In this document: positions 1 to 5,441 of the stretch, piece after piece
Numbering within the stretch: the stretch's first letter is position 1
How the letters are laid out: every line of letters starts with the position of its first letter
NCBI GenBank assembly: GCA_036508075.1
Contig: DATCIA010000028.1
Span: forward strand, 1 to 5,441
Reading direction: 5' to 3'
From: PALSA-660 sp036508075
GTDB lineage: Bacteria > Actinomycetota > Coriobacteriia > Anaerosomatales > PALSA-660
Length of the DNA stretch: 5,441 nucleotides
Translations under genes and position numbers: made by a program
Notes under the pieces: generated by a model
Seen by the model: only the letters and a program-made list of their open reading frames with translations
Told to the model about the DNA's origin: nothing
Databases searched by the model: none

Positions 1-246
1 TCGACCAAGTCGATGACAGGCCACCTGCTCGGCGGCGCCGCCGCGATCGAGGCCGTCGCATGCGTGCGCGCGCTGGAGACCGGCATCCTTCCGCCGACGA
101 TCAACTACACCGACGCGGACCCGGCCTGCGACCTCGACTACGTTCCCAACGTCGCGCGCCTCACGAACCCCGCAGTGACGCTGAGCAACTCGTTCGGCTT
201 CGGCGGCCACAACGCATCGATCCTGATGGGGCGCGCCGACCGATGA
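1..246 (+). CDS. fabF: 3-oxoacyl-[ACP] synthase II (KAS II), C-terminal 81 residues, 5' end outside window
   Basis: This is the end of a beta-ketoacyl-ACP synthase, the cytosolic enzyme that condenses malonyl-ACP with a growing acyl-ACP in type II fatty acid synthesis. The reading frame is open from base 1 and stops with TGA at 244-246. The fragment opens with STKSMTGHLLGGAAA, the KAS II block that carries the conserved Lys (fragment residue 3) and the second catalytic His (residue 8), matching K335 and H340 of E. coli FabF. Further on come PPTINY, CDLDYVPN and NSFGFGGHN; the Phe of NSFGFGG (residue 65) matches the acyl-pocket gate Phe. GGHN in place of GGTN is the form usual in actinobacterial enzymes. 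The catalytic Cys and first His lie upstream, outside the window. The stop overlaps the rnc start by four bases. A polyketide ketosynthase is possible in principle, but the housekeeping neighbours make FabF far more likely. Confidence 0.94.
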   Translation, partial: STKSMTGHLLGGAAAIEAVACVRALETGILPPTINYTDADPACDLDYVPNVARLTNPAVTLSNSFGFGGHNASILMGRADR

Positions 247-926
247 GCGAGGCCGCATTCGACGCGCTGCTGCAGCGCCTCGACGTGCCGATCACCGACC
301 GTGAGCTCTATCGTCGCGCACTGACGCACCCGTCCTGGGCGCTCGAACATGGCGGCCAGCACAACGAACGCCTCGAGTTCCTCGGCGACGCCGTGCTGGC
401 GTGGGTGGTCGCTCCGCGGCTGTATGAGGCGTTCCCCGATGCCCCCGAGGGTGACCTCACTCTCATGAAGATCGCTCTCACGTCAGGCCGTACGCTCGCC
501 GCCGTCGCCCGGGAACTCGACCTGGGCCCCGCGATGCGGATGGGTAGGGGAGCCGCGCGGGAGAGCACCCGCGACTCGGTGCTCGAGAACGCCTTCGAGG
601 CTCTCGTCGCGGCCATCTACCTCGACGCCGGCATCACCGTGGCCGGCACGTTCGCGATGAGAATGCTTGGGGACCGCATCGACCGCCAGACGTTGCTCGC
701 CACCTCCGTGGACGCCAAGAACCGGCTTCAGGAGATCACCCAGGGCAACGGTCTCGGCCTGCCATCGTACGCGATCGTCGAGCGCACCGGCCCCGTGCAC
801 GACCCCGTGTTCACCGCCGAAGTGTCGCTGGCGGGGCGGGTCTGCGGTACGGGGCGCGGCGCCACGAAGCAGCGCGCGGAACAGGCCGCCGCCGCCGAGG
901 CCCTCGAGGCGCTCGAGAACTCCTGA
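243..926 (+). CDS. rnc: Ribonuclease III
   Basis: This encodes a 227-residue double-strand-specific endoribonuclease that processes rRNA precursors and structured mRNAs in the cytoplasm; the length is normal for the family. The catalytic RNase III domain spans about residues 5-150. It has ALTHPSW (26-32) and the signature NERLEFLGDAVL (41-52), which contains metal ligands E45 and D49. The second metal-binding helix reads VLENAFEALVAAIYLD (113-128), with E119 conserved. Position 116, usually Asp, is Asn. The double-stranded-RNA-binding domain covers about 157-225, from DAKNRLQE through GPVHDPVFTAEV to the GRGATKQRAEQAAA helix. The ATG at 243 is chosen because the family begins about this far ahead of ALTHPSW and because it makes an ATGA overlap with the fabF stop. 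The only purine run upstream is GGGG at 228-231, 11 bases away, so translation probably depends on coupling to fabF. The frame stays open upstream to about position 60, but that stretch only shadows fabF. Confidence 0.98.
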   Translation: MSEAAFDALLQRLDVPITDRELYRRALTHPSWALEHGGQHNERLEFLGDAVLAWVVAPRLYEAFPDAPEGDLTLMKIALTSGRTLAAVARELDLGPAMRMGRGAARESTRDSVLENAFEALVAAIYLDAGITVAGTFAMRMLGDRIDRQTLLATSVDAKNRLQEITQGNGLGLPSYAIVERTGPVHDPVFTAEVSLAGRVCGTGRGATKQRAEQAAAAEALEALENS

Positions 927-952
927 TACCGGCCCGGAAGCGGCGCGGATCG

Positions 953-976
953 CTCCTGTGAGGCACGTCTCCTGTG
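953..976 (+). repeat. 8-bp direct repeat CTCCTGTG upstream of smc
   Basis: CTCCTGTG occurs at 953-960 and again at 969-976, so the two copies start 16 bases apart. The second copy ends inside the TG of the candidate extended -10 element. A tandem half-site so placed could bind a regulator on one helical face or overlap RNA polymerase, but 16 bases is about one and a half turns and no known operator is recognised. An 8-bp match inside a 118-bp gap can also arise by chance. Confidence 0.3.
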
Positions 977-983
977 GTAGGAT
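975..983 (+). promoter_or_regulatory. Candidate extended -10 promoter for smc-ftsY
   Basis: The sequence TGGTAGGAT fits the extended -10 pattern TGnTAnnnT, and TAGGAT is a common -10 form in high-GC actinobacteria. It lies in the only real intergenic gap, which runs from 927 to 1044. A start site would be expected near 989-991, giving a leader of about 55 bases before the smc GTG. At 17 bases upstream there is no good TTGAC-like -35 (CCTGTG at 955-960 is poor), which an extended -10 promoter can tolerate. Transcription may also read through from rnc, because no terminator is evident. This is a motif call only. Confidence 0.42.
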
Positions 984-1000
984 TCTTCGGTGCGCGGCCA

Positions 1001-1039
1001 CCCGGTCGTGCTCGTTTCCACGCAACCACGTCCACCGGG
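1001..1039 (+). promoter_or_regulatory. Possible leader hairpin covering the smc ribosome binding site
   Basis: CCCGGTCGTG at 1001-1010 can pair with CACG (1027-1030) and ACCGGG (1034-1039). This gives 10 base pairs with a three-base bulge (1031-1033) and a 16-base loop (1011-1026). The 3' arm includes the first three bases of the GGGGA purine run that precedes the smc start, so folding would hide it from the ribosome. A shorter competing stem, GGTG 989-992 with CACC 999-1002, would use the first bases of the 5' arm. Pairing of this size is not rare in GC-rich DNA, so a function is unproven. Confidence 0.28.
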
Positions 1040-1041
1040 GA
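1037..1041 (+). promoter_or_regulatory. smc: Weak, closely spaced Shine-Dalgarno of smc
   Basis: GGGGA is the only purine-rich run near the smc start. Only three bases separate it from the GTG at 1045, which is shorter than the usual five to nine, and pairing to the anti-Shine-Dalgarno needs a G-U pair. Its use is supported mainly because protein homology fixes the start at 1045. Weak initiation would fit the low cellular abundance expected of SMC. Confidence 0.35.
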
Positions 1042-1044
1042 CCC

Positions 1045-4000
1045 GTGTACCTCAAGTCACTCACCGTCAAGGGATTCAAGTCCTTCGCCGACCGGGCCAT
1101 CCTCACCCTGGAGCCCGGAGTGACGAGCGTCGTCGGCCCCAACGGCTCGGGCAAGTCCAACATCTCCGACGCCGTGCTGTGGGCCCTTGGGGAGCAGTCC
1201 GCCAAGTCCCTGCGCGGCAACTCCATGGAGGACGTCATCTTCGCGGGCTCGTCCGCCCGCCAGGCCGTCGGTGTCGCCGAGGTCGACCTCGTGCTCGACA
1301 ACTCCGACGGCACGCTCCCGCTGGAGTTCAACGAGGTCACGATCACCCGCCGGATGTACCGCAACGGCGAGAGCGAGTACCTGATCAACAGCTCGCCCTG
1401 CCGCCTCATGGACATCCAGGATCTGCTCCACGACTCCGGCCTCGGCCGCGACACGCACTCGATCATCAGCCAGGGCCGCCTCGACGAGATCCTGAACTCG
1501 CGTCCCGAGGACCGTCGGGCGCTCATCGAGGAAGCCGCCGGAGTCCTCAAGCACAAGAAGCGCAAGGAACGCGCGCTGCGCAAGCTCGGCGCGATGGAGT
1601 CGAACCTCGAACGCGCGCGCGACGTGCTCGGCGAGGTCGAACGCCAGCTGCGCCCGCTGCAGCGCCAGGCGGACAAGGCCCGCCAGTACGACGGGTTGCT
1701 CGCCCAGCTCCGCGACATCGAGGTCGCTCTGGCCGTGGACGACCTTCGCTCGCTGCACGAGGCGTGGGACGCCGTCCAGAAGGAAGAGCGGGAACACGAC
1801 GCCGACCTCGAGCTGGCCCGCTACCGCCTCACGGAGAAGGAGCGCGAGCTCGGCACCTTCCAGGCGCTGCTCGAGGAGAAGGGCCTGTTCGTCGGCGACC
1901 TCGGCGAGCAGCGGCGGCGGATCCAGGCAGTGCTCGAACGGCTGAACTCCGGCCTCCTCCTGCTGGAGGAGAAGGGCAAGAACCTCGTCGAGCGGATCTC
2001 CGAGCTGCGCGCGAAGGTGCACGGCGCCGCCGGCCGTCGCGAGCGCCGCGTGGAGGAGGTCGCGCGCCTCAACGAGGAGCGCGCGGCCGCCGACGCTCAG
2101 CTCAAAGCCCTCTACCAGCGCCTCGGTGAGACCCGCAGGGAGTCCGAGACGGCTCGCAAGGAGCGTCTCGCCGCGGAGGCCTCGCTGGCCGAGGTCACGG
2201 CCGCGATCCGCCGCACGCGCAAGGAAGCCGACGACGCGCGCGCCGAGCTCGCGACGGTCGAGCAGTCGCTCTCCGCCTTCACCCTCGAAGAATCGCTTCT
2301 GGCGGAGCGCGCCACCGCGCTCACCGGACAGAAGCAGTCCCTGACCGCCACGCTCGCAGCACGGCGCACGCGCCTGGACGAGACCGAACGGGTGCGCAAC
2401 CACACCCTCAAGCAGATCGCGCTGGCCGAGTCCGACGTCGACCGGCGTGTCCGTGTCGTGGAGTCGCGCCGCCGTGAGCTGCAGGAACTGCGGGAGCGCC
2501 TCACGCAGGTCCGTGCTGAGGGCATCGGGCTCGAGGAGGTCGATCGCGCGTTCGCGACGGCGACCCCCGCGCTCGCCTGGGTCCTCTCCTCGGACCGCAG
2601 GGTCCCCGGACTGGTCGGCCCCCTGACCGACGTCATCTCCGTGGAGGCCGATGTCGAGAAGGCCGTGGAGCTCGCTCTGGGCTCGGACCTCTTCTGCGTC
2701 CTCGTATCCGACACCACGGCGCGCGCCGGGGTGTTGTCGCTGCTCTCCGAGCACGCCACCGGCGACATCGCGATCATGTCACTCGACGCGGCACAGCCGG
2801 TCGAGGCGCGCCCCGGAGCGGGTCGCCGGCTCTCCGATGCGGTCACCTGCGACGCCGTGGTGCGGCCGGCGATCGAGGCGCTGCTGGGCGACGTCTACCT
2901 CGTCCCCACGCTCGAAGAGGCGCTCGACGCCTCCTCGCGCTTCCCCGGAAGCCGCTTCGCCACGCCCGACGGGCACATGGTCTGGCCCTCGGGCAAGGTC
3001 ACTGTCGGCCCCGGGCTGGATCAGAGCGCGTCCGTCCTCGAACGCAAGCGCCGCATCAACGAGTTGCATGACGACGAATCGGCGGCCTACGCGATCGTCG
3101 GGGACTCCGAGGCCTTGCTCGCCGAGGCCGAGGAGGCGCTCCGCGCCGCCCAGCAGGACGCCCTGGAGCTGGGCCAGCAGTTGGCGACGCGCTCGGGCGA
3201 GCATGAGTCGATGCGCGAGGAGCTGACCCGACTCGAGTCGGCCCTGACCGATCTGGAGAACGAGTCACGTTTCCTCGAACAGCGAGGCGCGTTGATCGCC
3301 GAGCGCACCGCCAAGGACCGCCCCGCGCGCGAGCAGCACGCCGAGCGCATCGCCGACATGGAGGCGCGTATCGAGTCGCTCGAGGAGGAGGCTATCGTCA
3401 AGCGCGAGACGCGCGACGACCGCTTCCGCGAAGAGACGGTCATCTCCGACCGCCTCGCCTCGTGCCAGGTGGACATGGCCACGGTCTCGGAGCGCGAGAT
3501 CCACCTCAAGCGTCAGATGTCCGCCGCCACCGGCGACCTCGCGGAGATCGACGAGACGCTCGCGTCCTCGGAGCGTACCGAGGCGGCTCTCGAGCTGCTG
3601 CGCGAGCGTATCCAGCCCGTCCACGACCTCTACTCCGCGCTCCTCGAGCGCGCCGAGGAATGGGCCGTCAAGCTGCGCGACCGTGCACGCTTCGAGCAGG
3701 CCGACTCCCAGTCCCTGCGCGACACGATCCGCTCCGCCCAGGACGCCGTGCGAGACGCCCAGAGCGCCCTGGACGAGCGCATCGGCGCGATGGGCGACCT
3801 GCGTGTGTCCAAGGCCCAGCTGCAGGTGCAGGTCGACACAGCCGTCAGCCGCATCGTCGACGAGTTCGACGTGCCCCTCGAGCGCGCACTCGAACTCGAG
3901 CCCTTCGAGAACCGCGACGCCGCCGCCGACCGTGCGCACAAGCTGCGCAAGCAACTGGGGCAGATCGGCCCGGTCAACGAACTCGCCGTCGAGGAGCACG

Positions 4001-4596
4001 CTTCGCTTCTGCACCGCCGCGACCACCTCGCGACCCAGATCGACGACCTCACCTCGAGCCGCACCGCCCTCACGAAGGTGGTCCGCGCCATCGATCGGAA
4101 GATGCGCGACCGCTTCCTCGAGACCTTCGAGCACGTCAACGGCCACTTCCAGAACATCTTCTCGTTGCTGTTCCCGGGCGGTCACGCCGAGTTGGCCATG
4201 ACCGACCCCGACGACCCGGAGACCACCGGCATCGAGGTCATCGCGCAGCCCCAGGGCAAGAAGCTGCAGAAGATGACGCTGATGTCGGGTGGCGAGAAGT
4301 CGCTCACAGCGCTCGCGCTGCTCTTCGCGCTCTACCGGACGCGCCCGTGCCCGTTCTACATCCTCGACGAGGTCGAAGCGGCGCTCGACGACTCCAACCT
4401 CCGGAGGTTCGTCTCCTTCGTGGACACCATGCGCTCGCACACCCAGTTCATCGTCGTGACCCACCAGCGCCGGACCATGGAGATGGCCGACGTGCTCTAC
4501 GGGGTCAGCATGCACTCCGACGGCGTGAGCAAGGTCGTGAGCCAGCGCCTCGACCGTGCCACCGGCCGTCCCGTCGACGCGGACGGCTCGCGGTGA
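1045..4596 (+). CDS. smc: Chromosome partition protein SMC (structural maintenance of chromosomes ATPase)
   Basis: This encodes a full-length 1183-residue SMC. Such proteins dimerise and, with ScpA and ScpB, form the ring-shaped condensin that organises and separates bacterial chromosomes. The N-terminal head has the KGFKSFA start (9-15), Walker A GPNGSGKS (31-38), Arg finger R57 in KSLRG, and Q-loop Gln 143 in IISQG. A charged Glu/Arg/Ala-rich coiled coil spans about 170-510, the hinge about 513-657, and the returning coil about 660-1015. The C-terminal head carries signature SGGEKS (1081-1086), Walker B YILDEVEAALDDSN with D1108 and E1109, D-loop ALDDSN (1113-1118) and switch His 1140 in VTHQ. 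All ATPase motifs are intact. The hinge ends in PSGKVTVGPG where PGG...TGG is usual. The GTG at 1045 is chosen because families start YLKSL...KGFKSF here; an in-frame GTG at 958 would add 29 unlike residues and lies upstream of the candidate promoter. scpA and scpB are not in the window. The stop overlaps ftsY. Confidence 0.98.
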   Translation: MYLKSLTVKGFKSFADRAILTLEPGVTSVVGPNGSGKSNISDAVLWALGEQSAKSLRGNSMEDVIFAGSSARQAVGVAEVDLVLDNSDGTLPLEFNEVTITRRMYRNGESEYLINSSPCRLMDIQDLLHDSGLGRDTHSIISQGRLDEILNSRPEDRRALIEEAAGVLKHKKRKERALRKLGAMESNLERARDVLGEVERQLRPLQRQADKARQYDGLLAQLRDIEVALAVDDLRSLHEAWDAVQKEEREHDADLELARYRLTEKERELGTFQALLEEKGLFVGDLGEQRRRIQAVLERLNSGLLLLEEKGKNLVERISELRAKVHGAAGRRERRVEEVARLNEERAAADAQLKALYQRLGETRRESETARKERLAAEASLAEVTAAIRRTRKEADDARAELATVEQSLSAFTLEESLLAERATALTGQKQSLTATLAARRTRLDETERVRNHTLKQIALAESDVDRRVRVVESRRRELQELRERLTQVRAEGIGLEEVDRAFATATPALAWVLSSDRRVPGLVGPLTDVISVEADVEKAVELALGSDLFCVLVSDTTARAGVLSLLSEHATGDIAIMSLDAAQPVEARPGAGRRLSDAVTCDAVVRPAIEALLGDVYLVPTLEEALDASSRFPGSRFATPDGHMVWPSGKVTVGPGLDQSASVLERKRRINELHDDESAAYAIVGDSEALLAEAEEALRAAQQDALELGQQLATRSGEHESMREELTRLESALTDLENESRFLEQRGALIAERTAKDRPAREQHAERIADMEARIESLEEEAIVKRETRDDRFREETVISDRLASCQVDMATVSEREIHLKRQMSAATGDLAEIDETLASSERTEAALELLRERIQPVHDLYSALLERAEEWAVKLRDRARFEQADSQSLRDTIRSAQDAVRDAQSALDERIGAMGDLRVSKAQLQVQVDTAVSRIVDEFDVPLERALELEPFENRDAAADRAHKLRKQLGQIGPVNELAVEEHASLLHRRDHLATQIDDLTSSRTALTKVVRAIDRKMRDRFLETFEHVNGHFQNIFSLLFPGGHAELAMTDPDDPETTGIEVIAQPQGKKLQKMTLMSGGEKSLTALALLFALYRTRPCPFYILDEVEAALDDSNLRRFVSFVDTMRSHTQFIVVTHQRRTMEMADVLYGVSMHSDGVSKVVSQRLDRATGRPVDADGSR

Positions 4597-5441
4597 CGCC
4601 GGCGTGGTTCGACCGGCTCTCCGCCGGGCTGAGCCGCACGCGCGACCAGATCGGGGACCGGATCGCGGATCTCGTCGGACGCGGTCCGGACGTCGATGAG
4701 GGATTCTGGGACGGCCTCGAGGAGGCGCTGATCGCCGCCGACATGGGGGCGACCGCCGCGGTCGAGATCGTCGAGCGCCTCCGTTCACGGGCCCGTCGCG
4801 AGGACCTCCCCGATGCGACCGCCGTCTCCGACGCCCTCGTCGACCTCATCGCGTCCGAGCTGCCGCAGTCGCCCGATCCGCTGGCCACGAGTCCGCTCAC
4901 GGTCTTGTTCGTCGGCATCAACGGCACCGGCAAGACCACCTCGGTGGGCAAGATCGCGGCGGAGGCCGCCATCGCCGGCCGGAACGTCGTCATCGGCTCG
5001 GCGGACACCTACCGCGCCGCCGCGATCGAGCAACTGCGCGTGTGGGCCGACCGGGCCGGCGTGCCCGTGGTCGAGCGCGACCGCGGCACCGATCCCGCGT
5101 CCGTCGTGTTCGACACGCTCGCTGAGGCCCGGACCCGCGGGGCGGACCTCGTCCTCGTTGACACCGCCGGTCGTCTGCACACCTCAGCGGACCTCATGCA
5201 GGAGCTGCGCAAGGTGCAGCGCGTGGCGAAGGCGCAGAGCACCGCTCCCGTCATCTCGCTGCTCGTCCTCGATGCGACGACCGGCCAGAACGGCCTTCAG
5301 CAGGCGCGCATGTTCAACGACGCGCTCGACCTCGACGGAGTGGTGCTCACCAAGCTCGACGGCACCGCCCGGGGTGGGATCGCCGTGGCGATCTCGCGCG
5401 AGCTCGGACTCCCCATCGTGCGGATCGGAGTGGGGGAATCG
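4593..5441 (+). CDS. ftsY: Signal recognition particle receptor FtsY, 3' end outside window
   Basis: FtsY is the membrane-associated GTPase that docks SRP-bound ribosomes at the Sec translocon. The frame is open from GTG 4593 to the window edge (283 residues). The N domain (about 1-90) has WFDRLSAGLSRTRD and a four-helix bundle including FWDGLEEALIAADMG (38-52). The G domain follows: G1 GINGTGKTT (108-116), DTYRAAA (138-144, usually DTFRAAA), DTAGR (190-194), LDATTGQNG (226-234) and TKLDGTARGG (253-262). The ATTGQN form and the N-domain sequence indicate FtsY and not Ffh. It ends at GVGES, so roughly 15-20 residues containing the DLRPF-type tail are missing because of the window boundary. There is almost no acidic A domain and no membrane segment ahead of the N domain, a minimal Gram-positive-like form. 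The GTG overlaps the smc TGA as GTGA and has only a weak GGACGG (4581-4586) upstream, so coupling to smc is likely. Confidence 0.97.
   Translation, partial: MTPAWFDRLSAGLSRTRDQIGDRIADLVGRGPDVDEGFWDGLEEALIAADMGATAAVEIVERLRSRARREDLPDATAVSDALVDLIASELPQSPDPLATSPLTVLFVGINGTGKTTSVGKIAAEAAIAGRNVVIGSADTYRAAAIEQLRVWADRAGVPVVERDRGTDPASVVFDTLAEARTRGADLVLVDTAGRLHTSADLMQELRKVQRVAKAQSTAPVISLLVLDATTGQNGLQQARMFNDALDLDGVVLTKLDGTARGGIAVAISRELGLPIVRIGVGES

Noticed and set aside
936..956. Possible terminator after rnc
   Set aside because: GGAAGCG can pair with CGCTCC only as a six-pair stem with a bulged A, and no T-run follows, so it does not look like an intrinsic terminator.
958..1044. Extended smc N-terminus from GTG 958
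   Set aside because: The added 29 residues resemble no SMC start, the family begins at YLKSL, and this GTG lies upstream of the candidate -10 element.
667..1044. smc frame open back through the 3' part of rnc, as if a fusion
   Set aside because: The absence of stops is explained by GC richness. The residues there are an out-of-frame reading of rnc, and the conserved SMC start is at 1045.
1321..1500. SMC Q-loop region reads THSIISQG instead of the usual YSIIGQG
   Set aside because: The catalytic Gln is kept and the changes are conservative. It is most likely lineage variation and not worth a separate finding.
483..1718. Minus-strand open frame (411 codons) across rnc, the gap and smc
   Set aside because: It is a Ser/Arg/Pro-rich shadow translation that spans the proper genes and shows no family signature.
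990..2129. Plus-strand frame starting GTG 990 inside the smc leader and running through smc
   Set aside because: It is a Pro/Arg/Gly-rich out-of-frame translation of smc. Although it begins near the predicted transcript start, it has no ribosome site and no recognisable domain.
1057..2754. Long open frame on the minus strand (565 codons) antisense to smc
   Set aside because: It mirrors the codon periodicity of GC-rich smc, gives a low-complexity Gly/Val/Leu/Arg/Glu-rich protein with no recognisable domain, and lies opposite a clear conserved gene.
3265..4788. Minus-strand open frame (507 codons) opposite the smc C-terminal half and ftsY start
   Set aside because: It has the same shadow pattern, rich in Arg, Gly, Val and Leu, crosses two genuine genes and has no motif.

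Overview
The window is a compact block of housekeeping genes on the + strand: the 3' end of fabF, complete rnc, complete smc, and most of ftsY, which runs off the right edge. Nothing in it looks like a mobile element, defence system, CRISPR array, tRNA or rRNA. I do not see an undescribed system. What repays attention is fine-scale: unusual residues in RNase III and in the SMC hinge, and the leader of smc.

Organism: the DNA is very GC-rich and codon third positions are almost all G or C. Two of the three visible gene starts are GTG if ftsY is counted. The KAS II end carries a GGHN motif after the gate Phe, as in actinobacterial enzymes. SMC begins with the YLKSL...KGFKSFA form usual in actinobacteria and clostridia. 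The order fabF-rnc-smc-ftsY, with no mutM between rnc and smc, resembles Firmicutes and differs from Streptomyces or Mycobacterium. Together this suggests a deep-branching high-GC Gram-positive, possibly a Coriobacteriia relative. This placement is an inference with low to moderate confidence.

Layout: 1-246 is the C-terminus of 3-oxoacyl-ACP synthase II. Its stop overlaps the rnc start by ATGA (243-246). rnc (243-926) encodes a 227-residue RNase III. The only real intergenic gap is 927-1044 (118 bp). It holds a candidate extended -10 promoter, an 8-bp direct repeat, and a possible hairpin over the ribosome binding site of smc. smc (1045-4596, GTG start) encodes a 1183-residue chromosome condensation ATPase with both head halves, two long coiled-coil arms and a hinge. 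Its stop overlaps the GTG start of ftsY by GTGA (4593-4596). The ftsY fragment gives 283 residues of the SRP receptor NG domain and lacks only a short C-terminal piece.

The genes serve different processes (fatty acid elongation, rRNA/mRNA processing, chromosome organisation, co-translational membrane targeting). The tight overlaps suggest fabF-rnc and smc-ftsY are each translationally coupled pairs. No convincing terminator separates the pairs, so read-through from fabF-rnc into smc-ftsY is likely, supplemented by the candidate promoter in the gap.
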